Positions 53,301 to 57,244 of a DNA stretch of 64,000 nt are shown piece after piece. Numbering within the stretch: position 1 is the stretch's first letter; each line of letters starts with the position of its first letter. The position numbers and the translations under genes are program-made. The stretch is taken from contig NC_077223.1 in the NCBI RefSeq assembly GCF_024763615.1, positions 42,532,627-42,596,626 of the forward strand, read 5' to 3'. This DNA is from Phlebotomus papatasi. Lineage: Eukaryota; Arthropoda; Insecta; Diptera; Psychodidae. The notes beneath the pieces are model-generated. The model did not search any database. It was not told the DNA's origin and was given only the letters and a program-made list of their open reading frames with translations.

Positions 53301-56300
53301 TAGGGGAAAGTCGTCTGCCTTCAAACGAAAAATGGAGTTCCAAATTTAAGATTTTTTTCTGAAGAATCCACAAAATGGATTTTATTTTCTACTACACAAA
53401 AAAATTCTCTTGTTCATTCAGCGTATATGCTTACCTCATTTAGCACTTACAAGTCCTCAGTTTTTCCTTCTGAGAAAATTAAAAAAGTGATGTCGATTTG
53501 TATGAAGGCAGCTGGCATAGTCTGCCTTCAAACGCGAGGCAGCTGCCTTTCAATGTTTTTTTTCACTGAGAATATTGAATCAATAAAACTAAATGGGCTA
53601 TAAATGAATAGGTTGAAGCCTAACGCACTCACTAAAATCATCACTGCAGTCAAAAGACATTACACAATAACTTTTCTTCACATTTTTCTGAAGCACTGTT
53701 TTGCACATGAAAATTTGGAAGAAGAAGCCATTGAAGTTGAAAATTGTCAACTTGAAACATCCCGGCCGGAGCAAGATAGCAGGTTATAAGTATTTGTATG
53801 ACGTTCGTCAGAGAAAAGTAGGAGTTCGATTTCACATGTTTTGATGTATGGAAAGATAGGATTTAAAGGCACACGACATTAGCATTTAAAGGCTGCTGCA
53901 GGGTGATATTTGCAAATTTTTGCCACCCACAAAAATTGTGTCATCTGAACCAAAATGTATTAACAGAAATATTAAGCCTGATTAACCTTCTATGTGTCAC
54001 AATGGAAGATTTATTTGTAAAATGATTTTTACTATGAAAAATAACATGATTTGTGGAACATCAAAATTACAGTTTAGAGCTCATTTTCATTTTTTTTTTT
54101 TTTGATCTAGCATCTAGGTAATAGGAGCTAGGCTCTCCATTTTTTGATGATTTGTGAGGATGATGGATATCTACCTAATAGTTAATAGAATATAATTTAT
54201 GCTTTTGAGAACAACGAAAAAATCGCAACATTTGAAGGCTGCTGCATTTAAAGGCAGACGACTTTCCCCTAATGAAAAAATTACAAAAGCGATTTTTATA
54301 TCGGAAGAATTATCCCATTCCCTCAATCAGGGATTTTTTCGACCTTTAATTGAATCTAACTTGATAAAGATTGACTGAAGATTAAAGTTAGAAGATATGA
54401 CTGAAGGATCATTGTCAAAGATGAAAGATATGTTGACCTAAACAATTTTAAAATTTTATTGAAAAATAAGCAGTTCCATCCGTTCTAGAAATAAACTAAA
54501 AAAAAACATACACTTAGAAAAATAATCGAGTAAAACTTACTCGAATCGATGTTAAATTAACTCTTTTTCGTTGTGATTTTCGATTAACTATATTTTATAG
54601 TTGATTTTACTTCTATTTAGGTGTAATATTCGGAAGAGTTGTTTTAACCTTTTTGTCCTAAAATTTACATGACAAAAGAATGTAAAAAACTCTTTTTAAG
54701 AGTTAAAATAACTCGTTTCAAGCATTAAAAAATATCTTTTTTTTGAGTTAATATCTCTTTCAAATCCCAAAATGGATAGATTTTGCAATTTTATTTTTTG
54801 TGTAATTTTTAATTTTTTTTTCCTTATAATTATTTTCTTGACCTCAAATTCTTTATATTCCGAGCGAAATGTCTTCATGAAACACTGTTAGACATATTTC
54901 TAGTTGATGTTCCATATGAACTTTGTCACACGAAAATCTTCTTGACTGAAGTATATTCTTAAAACGAAAGCATTTAAGCATATACTTCAGTCAAGATGAA
55001 ATTTTATATCGAAAAAGAGTAATAATTACATCGATATCCGACGAATTAATTCAACTCCCACGAAGTGTTCTTTCAACTCTATTTACTAAAATTTACAACG
55101 AAAAAGAGTAACAATTACATCGATATTCTACGTGTTAATTCAACTCGGAGATACAGTTGTTTCAATTCTACAGTTTTTTTTAGTGTAGGGTAAAGTGATA
55201 TAATTTGGAATTAGTGTTACAAGTTGGACAATTCGCCGAGTTGGACATGGCTTATTTCTTGATAAATACATTACAAAATTTGTTTTTAAGCACAAGGGAC
55301 CAAATTATAAAACTAAAGCATTGAAAATATACAAATAAAAGTGAAGTACTAAATTTATTAAGACAAAAAGCCCTGTCCAAATTGTACCATTGTCCAACTT
55401 GTACCACTGTCCAACTTGTACCATTTTACCCTAGCTAGGGGGAAGTGGCGCGCCTTTTAATTTGGAGTATATTTGAAATTACACATTTTTCTCTTATTTA
55501 AAAAACAGAGATTTATTTTAATGTAATTTAGTTTCATAATTGATTTGTGGAGCTAAATTATATGACGGTAATATTCACTTCTATTTGAAAATAGGAGAAA
55601 AATGCTCAATTTTAAAGCTGTCCCAATTCAAAGGTGCCCTACTTCTCCCTAGTCTAAGAAGAACTGAAGCAGTGGGAAGTATACCTTCAGAAAATAGATT
55701 TTTATGGGGAGCCACTAAATGCTGAAAATCGATATGTATAACCGTTTGAGCTTCATAAGAAATTAAATACAGAACATTTGGATTACGTAAATTGCTCTTC
55801 CTCTTTCACTTTGAACAAAAAAAAATGAAATTGAAAGAAAACAATAAGTGTTATAGTACCAAAATGAAGAAAGTAATCTCTAGAAGTGTCAATGTACTTT
55901 ATTCCGGTTTTACACGGTTGATGATCACTGAACCATGTTTTAAAAAGTATGAACTATTACAGAACACAACACTTTCTCAAAATAAACATCAAATGACCTC
56001 AAACCTTTCACACTCATTGATAGACAAAAAAAGATGAACGTCTTATGCAAGGTTTAAGCATAAAAAATGACAGAAGATCTCAATATTTTGACAAGAACTG
56101 AGGCAGTAAAAAATCTGCACATTTAAGTAGTGATGTAAAATTTTAAAGTTTACGAGTTCAAATTTCATCTCGTCCATTTTTTTTACTTCCACCATGTCTA
56201 ATTATATTTTTCCACCATACAGGTATGATATGTGCCGCAGAAGAAAAGGCGGTAGATGCACCAAAGGCACAGCGGGTAAAGACACTTAAAAAAAGAACAT

Positions 56301-56910
56301 GGCAAATGTATTGATTTGTTGGGAACCAGCAAGATGATCTCAGCATTATCCATTTAATAATTCCCCCCTCCGCAAAATTGTACATACGTTTTGTATTGTT
56401 CGCATTCTCATAACCTCATCCATCCTTAATTGACAAAGCAGAGACATTTGGTGTACCAAAAGCGCAGGGTTTACAGAGCTTTATGAAGAGCTTTTGACTG
56501 CGCAAGGTTCATGTTTGGATGTTATGTTTATTTATTTTTTTCTAAATTTTTTTAAAGGCCATAAACGGAATACTAACACATATTTAAAAATATAATCCAA
56601 AAGAGGATTTTCAAAATGAGAAAATCTTATACAGGTCACTCAAATTGAGCAAAAGATCTATGAAGAAAATAATTCTTTTGCAGCCATACTTGACACGAGA
56701 AAATGACAATTCACGACAATCGTCGGCATTTCCCGTTGTTGCCAGCACAAACAAAATATTCCAACCATCTATCATACGATGATGATAATAATGAATACGA
56801 AGACCTTCATTGTGAAATTCACCAATTTATTTTATGTAAATTATTCATTCACAGACTTGATATGTGCAGAAGGCAATACGCGAATGACGTATGCAATCGC
56901 GGTACTGCAG
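2302..56910 (+). CDS. ADAMTS/reprolysin-type secreted metalloprotease gene (model, 3' end outside window)
   Basis: Eight coding positions join in phase at 2313-2378, 6908-7375, 22384-22485, 33258-33390, 35559-35725, 39130-39234, 51430-51572, then either 56223-56275 or 56855-56910. All introns are GT-AG. The predicted chain of about 413 residues has a signal peptide (1 to about 19), a long propeptide (to residue 284) and the first ~130 residues of a reprolysin catalytic domain. The propeptide ends at furin sites RYRR (267-270) and RAKR (281-284). Such enzymes are secreted and cut extracellular-matrix or cell-surface proteins. The zinc site, disintegrin-like and thrombospondin modules would be encoded after base 64000. 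Introns run from 2.2 to 15 kb and are full of MITEs. The sequence resembles insect ADAMTS proteins such as fly stall/AdamTS, but I cannot decide which ortholog, so no symbol is given. Confidence 0.9.
5045..5154. mobile_element. MITE G, 110-bp hairpin
   Basis: Arms TGGCCCCTACACACCAGAG and the reverse complement of CTCTAGTGTGTAGAGGCCA continue inward through TTATGTCCATATTGAA. The whole element folds on itself around a short loop. A second copy at 9829-10126 is split by element R. Confidence 0.75.
5448..5618. mobile_element. Hairpin element F, ~170 bp
   Basis: Two arms of about 50 bp pair: GGATCAAATTGATCCAAATT on the left matches AATTTGGATCAATTTAATCC on the right, and a second block CTTTTGCAAAGGATGGATCA lies inside it. 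The right tip ...CCAGTG|TA suggests TA-flanked ends. Confidence 0.7.
5710..6220 (+). mobile_element. Element L, ~510 bp, first copy
   Basis: Tips CCCTTTAAGGACGA and the reverse complement of CGTCGTTAAAGTGTTAAAGG form imperfect inverted ends. A reverse-oriented copy at 37587-38112 shares GGGACACCGGTGTTCCAATC (reverse strand), CAAGTCTCC-like and ACATCTAACC-like internal blocks. No coding capacity is visible. Confidence 0.7.
6908..7375 (+). CDS. Exon 2: propeptide of the metalloprotease
   Basis: The acceptor tttattttag|ATT and donor CACAG|gtaaga give 156 codons, phase 0 at both ends. The protein begins IHLQMSPEQLHTIF and includes VPNYEVVELTHH and a HKVSFEAFGEKVKLQLKPTE segment. The last has the pattern of ADAM/ADAMTS propeptides, in which an alternating hydrophobic strand is followed by L-x-P. 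There are candidate N-glycosylation sites (NSS, NLS, NAT) and a dibasic RKR near residue 38 of the exon. It contains no cysteine. It is the largest coding block in the window. Confidence 0.92.
8402..8533. mobile_element. MITE B, 132 bp
   Basis: Hairpin with arms around AAGCCGAGAGACGGCTTAG, flanked by TTA at 8399-8401 and 8534-8536. Same length as the copies at 13366 and 37141. A 3-bp TTA duplication is typical of PIF/Harbinger-type elements. It directly abuts element C. Confidence 0.85.
8537..8739. mobile_element. MITE C, ~203 bp
   Basis: Ends AAGCTTCAGACTTAAGGC and CAGTCTGAAGCCGGCA pair. TTA lies on each side (8534-8536, 8740-8742), and the left TTA is shared with the neighbouring B element. 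Other copies are at 15288, 21150 and 28056. Confidence 0.8.
9829..10126. mobile_element. MITE G copy interrupted by R
   Basis: Left part AGAGAAATTTACGTCTATAT...AAATTCCTC and right part GTGTGTATATATATAGGCC match the G arms. Element R sits exactly at the TA of G's CTCTAGTGTG. Confidence 0.6.
9889..10105. mobile_element. MITE R, 217 bp, TA-flanked
   Basis: Ends GGGGGAGGCGGGGCTACTTT and the reverse complement of ATAGTCCCACCTCCCCC pair. TA is present on both sides (9887-9888, 10106-10107). It is inserted in a G copy. Confidence 0.75.
10130..10282. mobile_element. MITE S, left-truncated
   Basis: AATTCCTTTAATGGACTTG, TGAAGTGTTCGAAGTCAGTG and AAAGTCTTCCCC|TA match the middle and right end of the S copy at 33500-33692. 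Confidence 0.55.
11075..11191. mobile_element. B-like MITE, decayed
   Basis: It contains CGGCTTAAGCCGAGAAACGG and, at the other end, CAGCTTAAGTCGTAAGCCTG, matching the arms of B. The left tip is lost, and the right tip runs into element X. Confidence 0.55.
11192..12007. mobile_element. Element X, 816 bp, TA-flanked
   Basis: Tips GGGTAACGTGTGGTATTTCG and the reverse complement of GGAAATACCACACATTGCCC pair, with TA on both sides. The interior is AT-rich and non-coding. Confidence 0.65.
13366..13497. mobile_element. MITE B, 132 bp
   Basis: Starts TGCCCTAGACACACTTACGA and ends GTCTGTCAAGGCCC, flanked by TAA on both sides (13363-13365, 13498-13500). Confidence 0.85.
13967..14220 (-). mobile_element. 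MITE E, 254 bp, reverse copy
   Basis: It contains GGGTGCGATTAACTTTTTTT, ATATCAACATTTTTTAATG and CTGCAGGGTAAAATTAACAT, and ends TTTCTTTCAGTG|TA. It is the reverse complement of the 18331 copy throughout. Confidence 0.8.
14615..15130. mobile_element. Element D, 516 bp with long inverted ends
   Basis: Arms of about 170 bp: the left starts TGCCCTAGACACACTTACGA and the right ends CGTAAGTGTATCCAGGACA. Internal matches include GCCTCGTTTG / CAAACGAGGC and GCATTTCA / TGAAATGC. TTA flanks both sides (14612-14614, 15131-15133). The tips resemble B, so D may be a longer relative. No transposase reading frame is visible. Confidence 0.75.
15288..15486. mobile_element. MITE C, ~199 bp
   Basis: Tips TACGGGCTTCAGAC and GTCTGAAGCCGGCA, flanked by TAA (15285-15287 and 15487-15489). 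The interior (AGCCATCTGG, AATTGTTGTTTAGAATTG) matches the copy at 8537-8739. Confidence 0.8.
16127..16554 (-). mobile_element. MITE I, 428 bp, reverse copy
   Basis: Starts GGCTAAGTGTGCCAAATTTC, ends TTTGGCACACTTACCC, flanked by TA. Internal landmarks such as TGTGGCCGAAATTGCAAGC and TATTTCGGCCACCTTCATTC are the reverse of the 24451 copy. Confidence 0.78.
18331..18585 (+). mobile_element. MITE E, 255 bp
   Basis: Starts TA|CACTGAGAGAAATCCG and ends TTTTTTTCTCAGTG|TA. The TA target and CAGTG tips are typical of Tc1/mariner-like MITEs. Opposite orientation to the 13967 copy. Confidence 0.8.
18801..18946. mobile_element. MITE A, 146-bp hairpin
   Basis: Nearly the whole element is one inverted repeat, with tip TGACCAACGCACAATAACTT and centre GATCTAGATCTAGTCATCTC. 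TAA flanks it at 18798-18800 and is shared with the next copy at 18947-18949. Confidence 0.85.
18950..19093. mobile_element. MITE A, hairpin
   Basis: Starts TGCCCAACGCACAATTACTT and ends TTATTGTGCGTTGGGCA. TAA lies on both sides, the left one shared with the copy at 18801-18946. Confidence 0.85.
21150..21351. mobile_element. MITE C, ~202 bp
   Basis: Begins TACGGTCTTCAGACCCAAGG after TAA and ends CCTGAAGACTGC before TTA. It is more diverged than the 8537 and 15288 copies. Confidence 0.7.
22384..22485 (+). CDS. Exon 3: acidic propeptide segment
   Basis: This 102-base exon encodes 34 residues, DEESQEEVGHVFQDES followed by NMAAILMRRQLETGDLMM, in phase 0 at both ends. The first AG after a T-rich tract (aaaag|GAC) is the acceptor, and the donor is ATG|gtaatt. 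It joins ...EEITQ of exon 2 to EGSIGHELVIRPL of exon 4. The GDLMM-EGSIGHELVIRPLP junction matches the usual ADAM-propeptide pattern, in which a strand before the G-x-I turn leads into a hydrophobic I-x-P-L strand. Skipping it would preserve frame. Confidence 0.85.
24451..24873 (+). mobile_element. MITE I, 423 bp
   Basis: Starts GGGTAACTATACCAAATTTC and ends AATACAATTACCC, flanked by TA (24449-24450, 24874-24875). It is similar along its length to the reverse copy at 16127-16554. It contains short open stretches on both strands that are not genes. Confidence 0.78.
25552..25996. mobile_element. MITE H3, split by H2
   Basis: Outer tips GGGAGAACAGGGGCAATAGG and the reverse complement of TACTGCCCTACTTTCCCC, flanked by TA. 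GGTAGTTGTAAATATTG and GTTTACAACTACCCC form the inner arms. H2 occupies 25649-25863. Confidence 0.65.
25649..25863. mobile_element. MITE H2, 215 bp, TA-flanked
   Basis: Tips GGTGAAACTGGGGCACCACT and GGTGGTACCCCAGTTTCTCC pair. The arms continue through ACATGGGGTAGCTCCGAACA. Other copies are at 45706 and 48366. Confidence 0.78.
28056..28251. mobile_element. MITE C, decayed copy
   Basis: GGGCTTCAAACGTAAGATTT, AGCCATCTGGCTTAACTAG and CTCTAGTCTAGAGAC align to the C family. Tips and target duplication are eroded. Confidence 0.6.
28558..28775. mobile_element. MITE J, 218 bp
   Basis: Ends AGGTAAAGTACCCTCACTCG and the reverse complement of CGAGCAAGGGCACTTTACCT, TA-flanked. ACCGG follows the arm on each side. 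Single copy in the window. Confidence 0.72.
29511..29826. mobile_element. Fold-back element K, 316 bp
   Basis: Arms of about 130 bp are almost perfect inverted copies: ATAATTAAAACACGGATAT opposite ATATCCGTGTTTTAATTATT, CTCCTTCCTCAGGTATGG opposite CCATACCTGAGGAAGGAGG. The loop is about 50 bases. No reading frame. Confidence 0.78.
30446..30485. repeat. 40-bp palindrome
   Basis: TTCTATGTTCATTATTGCAG and CTGCAATAATGGACATAGAA meet at a central GCAGCTGC with one mismatched pair. The flanks are AT-rich and unrelated. Confidence 0.7.
31457..32385. mobile_element. Element H, 929 bp, TA-flanked
   Basis: Begins GGGGAGACAGGGGTAGAATT and ends TACCCCGGTCTCCCC, TA at both ends. It carries extra subterminal repeats such as TTACCCCTGCCTGGGTAGAA and CTTCTACCCCTGGCTAT. 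No transposase is visible. Shorter relatives are at 59730 and 43698. Confidence 0.72.
33258..33390 (+). CDS. Exon 4: propeptide segment
   Basis: The acceptor ccattgcag|GAG and donor TTTTG|gtaagt bound 44 codons plus one base, starting in phase 0 and ending in phase 1. The product starts EGSIGHELVIRPLPTEI, the typical end of the reprolysin propeptide core. It then has an NSSS glycosylation site, QHVVFRRQ and an acidic DPMDQLSDF tail. The split codon joins to exon 5 as G|CG, alanine. No cysteine is present. Confidence 0.9.
33500..33692. mobile_element. MITE S, 193 bp, TA-flanked
   Basis: Begins GGGGAAAGCTTTCAGGCTCC and ends TTGAAATTCTTCCCC, with TA at 33498-33499 and 33693-33694. The inner arms GAGCACTTCA and TGAAGTGTTC also pair. 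Confidence 0.7.
34978..35233. mobile_element. Inverted-repeat element U, ~256 bp
   Basis: The left arm has ACAACAATATTTTTTTCGCC and GCTTTCGGCACGACAGTGC. The right arm has GCACTGTCGTGCCGAAAGC and GCGAAAAATATTGTTGTTTG. Outer tips TATAAGGCAATAG and CTATTGCATTATA pair. The centre holds GGCGGGAAA-type repeats. Confidence 0.72.
35559..35725 (+). CDS. Exon 5: propeptide end, furin sites and start of the catalytic domain
   Basis: The acceptor ttttgcag|CG and donor ATTCAG|gtgaga give two bases plus 55 codons, ending in phase 0. The product has KRYRRGD (furin-type RYRR), an NFT glycosylation site, then SGRAKR|AVPH (RAKR). YPEILVIVDHDGYRLHGGDN follows, the first beta strand of a reprolysin catalytic domain. 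Two consecutive R-x-[KR]-R sites suggest stepwise or redundant activation, so the active enzyme would start at A285 of the model. Confidence 0.93.
37141..37272. mobile_element. MITE B, 132 bp
   Basis: Starts TGCCCTAAACACACTTACGA and ends CTGCCAAGGGCC. TTA flanks it at 37138-37140 and 37273-37275. Length is identical to the other two copies. Confidence 0.85.
37587..38112 (-). mobile_element. Element L, ~525 bp, reverse copy
   Basis: It starts CCCTTTAACGTCGAGACAC and ends ...GGTGTTCCAATCGTCCTTCC then GGGTTAAA, the reverse of the copy at 5710-6220. The two are similar throughout, with many substitutions and small indels. Confidence 0.7.
39130..39234 (+). CDS. Exon 6: catalytic-domain segment
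   Basis: Thirty-five codons, phase 0 at both ends, between ctgacag|GTT and TCAAGG|gtaagt. The product starts VKRYFVSFWNGVDLRYRLL and ends IRISIAGIIISR. This is the first helix (pattern YFVSFWNGVD) and second strand of a reprolysin fold. In known ADAMTS proteins these elements follow the strand encoded by exon 5. Confidence 0.93.
40043..40189. mobile_element. MITE A, hairpin
   Basis: Starts TGCCCAACGCACAATAGTTT and ends TTATTGTGCGTTGAGCA. The right flank TTA is shared with the adjoining copy. Confidence 0.82.
40193..40338. mobile_element. MITE A, hairpin
   Basis: Starts TGTCCAACGCACAATAACTT and ends TTATTGTGCGCTGGGCA, flanked by TTA on both sides (40190-40192, 40339-40341). Confidence 0.85.
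40870..41358 (+). pseudogene. Dead non-LTR retrotransposon fragment (reverse-transcriptase ORF C-terminus)
   Basis: An open stretch carries RTSALAPSFSVAEY, then NDTARIITECLKSTPVNKL, LTGVAPPRVRRQI, RGRLKSRKSF and LREGLPPGSD. This order (AEY-x-W, LND-x-RIITGCLKPTP-x-KL, L-x-GIAPP-x-RR, RLKSRKSF, LPPG-x-D) is that of the C-terminal part of jockey/CR1-type polyproteins. After the stop at 41287 the same frame continues as DWKT, a stop, then KSLNHLVR and ARSRDNRR, so the copy has at least two nonsense changes. The polymerase core and 5' end are absent. The upstream ATG-like start at 40831 is meaningless. Confidence 0.75.
41361..41746. mobile_element. Fold-back element with ~15-bp subrepeat arms
   Basis: Arm 41361-41463 starts GAATTCGAGATTTTGGCTTT and ends GACCGGGACCC. 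Arm 41644-41746 is its near-perfect reverse complement. Each arm repeats GGGATTTTGGCTTTC-like units about six times. The 180-base spacer is unrelated and less AT-rich. Confidence 0.75.
41866..41942. repeat. Third array of the same subrepeat
   Basis: TCAGGATTTTGGCTTTCGGG followed by further GATTTTG units, in the same orientation as the first arm of the neighbouring fold-back. It ends at GCTGCCTCCG. Confidence 0.65.
42121..42314. mobile_element. MITE T, 194 bp
   Basis: GGGGAAAGTTGAGTTACTTT at the left, AGTGTAGGCTCTCTTCCCC at the right. Inner TTTTTTGCATATTT and AAATATGCGAAAAA pair. The flanks read TT instead of TA. Confidence 0.55.
43698..43780. mobile_element. H element left end
   Basis: GGGGAGACCGGGGCAGAATT after TA matches the H tip. 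The body is cut off where the fold-back array begins at 43781, and no right end is present. Confidence 0.55.
43781..44454. mobile_element. Second fold-back array built of the same subrepeat
   Basis: The left arm (43781-44125) repeats GGTCAAAATCC- and AAAATCCCGAA-type units. The right arm (about 44219-44454) repeats GGGATTTTGGC and ends GATTTTGACC. Long open stretches across it (for example 43775-44209) are by-products of the repeat and not genes. Confidence 0.7.
45706..45917. mobile_element. MITE H2, 212 bp, TA-flanked
   Basis: Starts GGGGAAACTGGGGCACCGCC and ends TAGTGCCCCAGTTTCTTC, with TA at 45704-45705 and 45918-45919. The interior has the CTATAGGAATTTATAGGCAC hairpin seen in the 48366 copy. 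Confidence 0.8.
48301..48630. mobile_element. Hairpin element L2 interrupted by H2
   Basis: The left TTTTAACCTTTTTGAAGACC pairs with the right TGATCCTCAAAGGATTAAAA. Inner CTAGAAAATATTTTTGACTA pairs with TAGTCAGAAAAAAAATTTTC. H2 sits near the loop. Confidence 0.6.
48366..48559. mobile_element. MITE H2, 194 bp, nested in L2
   Basis: Starts GGGAAAACTGGAGCACCACC and ends GGTGCCCCAGTTTCCC. It closely matches the 45706 copy. Confidence 0.78.
49051..49183. mobile_element. MITE A, left tip missing
   Basis: TTTTTGTTTTGTAAACATG and ATTGTGCGCTGGGCA|TAA identify it. The first ~15 bases of the left arm are absent. Confidence 0.75.
51430..51572 (+). CDS. Exon 7: catalytic-domain segment
   Basis: The acceptor ctccttgcag|GGA and donor ATTACAAA|gtaatt bound 47 codons plus two bases, ending in phase 2. 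The product starts GRDATPYLERNRVGRD, continues with AIDSAAALTDMGKYLF and ends PVYDIAVAIT. PVYDIAVAIT corresponds to the reprolysin strand 'hDhAhhhT', which precedes the cysteine loop and the active-site helix. The last two bases (AA) are completed by the first base of exon 8a (G) or 8b (A), both giving lysine. Confidence 0.93.
52676..52718. mobile_element. H3 end fragment
   Basis: TTGTTTACAACTACCCCGTG and TTTACTACTATCCCG match the right end of H3 (25952-25990). No partner arm is nearby. Confidence 0.5.
52950..53255. mobile_element. I-related MITE, ~306 bp
   Basis: GGGTAGTATTTCGGCCACTT at the left and TTGGGACACTTACCC at the right resemble the I tips. Internal CACTTTGAGTGGAATTCCGG pairs with GCACTCAAAGTGGCC. 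The middle differs from I. Confidence 0.6.
53303..54269. mobile_element. Element N, 967 bp, TA-flanked
   Basis: Starts GGGGAAAGTCGTCTGCCTTC and ends AAAGGCAGACGACTTTCCCC, flanked by TA at 53301-53302 and 54270-54271. Internal echoes of the tip, such as GTCTGCCTTCAAACGCGAGG at about 53520 and TTTGAAGGCTGCTGCATTTA at about 54230, suggest stacked ends. No transposase frame. Confidence 0.75.
54511..55185. mobile_element. TA-flanked element, 675 bp (CACTTAGAAAAA tips)
   Basis: Starts TA|CACTTAGAAAAATAATC and ends CAGTTTTTTTTAGTG|TA. It contains a direct repeat AAAAAGAGTAA-AATTACATCGATAT at 55012 and 55099. Tip style resembles E. It directly abuts element O. Confidence 0.65.
55188..55431. mobile_element. 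MITE O, 244 bp, TA-flanked
   Basis: Tips GGGTAAAGTGATATAATTTG and the reverse complement of CTTGTACCATTTTACCC. The right half repeats TGTCCAACTTGTACCA three times. Its left TA is the right TA of the preceding element. Confidence 0.72.
55438..55649. mobile_element. MITE P, 212 bp, TA-flanked
   Basis: Starts GGGGGAAGTGGCGCGCCTTT and ends AAAGGTGCCCTACTTCTCCC. TA flanks it (55436-55437, 55650-55651). It lies four bases after O's right TA flank. Confidence 0.72.
56223..56275 (+). CDS. Exon 8a: alternative (mutually exclusive) basic loop exon
   Basis: Acceptor ttccaccatacag|G and donor GCGG|gtaaag bound a 53-base exon. Joined to exon 7, it completes AAG (K) and reads YDMCRRRKGGRCTKGTA, then leaves one base (G) for the next exon. 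The DMCRR...C...GTAG pattern matches the reprolysin loop just before the active-site helix. Seven of its 17 residues are Lys or Arg. Phases equal those of exon 8b 580 bases downstream, so the two are alternatives. Use of both in one transcript would shift the frame. Confidence 0.85.
56855..56910 (+). CDS. Exon 8b: alternative (mutually exclusive) loop exon
   Basis: Acceptor attcattcacag|A and donor ACTGCAG|gtaata bound a 56-base exon. It completes AAA (K) from exon 7, reads LDMCRRQYANDVCNRGTA and leaves one base (G). It keeps DMCRR, the second cysteine and GTA of exon 8a. The loop between the cysteines is one residue longer and near-neutral (QYANDV instead of RKGGR). As far as I recall, the LDMCRRQYA version resembles other insect family members, so it may be the ancestral form. 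Confidence 0.88.
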
Positions 56911-57244
56911 GTAATAAAGCATCTCCACATCTTGCCAATTTCTGTGTGAGCTTTTTCCTGTATTTTACTCTCCTCCCTTGTATTTTTTCTGTATTTTATT
57001 TTTATTCTTTCCACTGTGCAAAATCACACATCCTTACTGCAAATATTTCTATCATGTTGAGGGGTATATAACTCTACAAACGATCTGAGTATTTGTAAAT
57101 CATTTTCAAGAGGCTTTTCATACACATAAAAAATAATAATAAATAAATGAAAAGTAAAATTTGTTTTTATTAAAAAAAAATACTCGGTATATTGAATCTT
57201 TTGATTAAGTAATTTTCGCTATTTTTCCGAAATATGTAGCTTAA

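Larger units (their letters stand above)
51573..56222 (+). other. Intron 7 (to exon 8a) of the metalloprotease gene
   Basis: A 4.65-kb intron leading to exon 8a; to exon 8b it is 5.3 kb. It includes an I-related element (52950-53255), N (53303-54269) and three abutting TA-flanked elements (54511-55649). A less AT-rich patch at 51702-51771 follows a plausible acceptor and reads open to a stop in the exon-7 phase (see findings). Confidence 0.75.
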
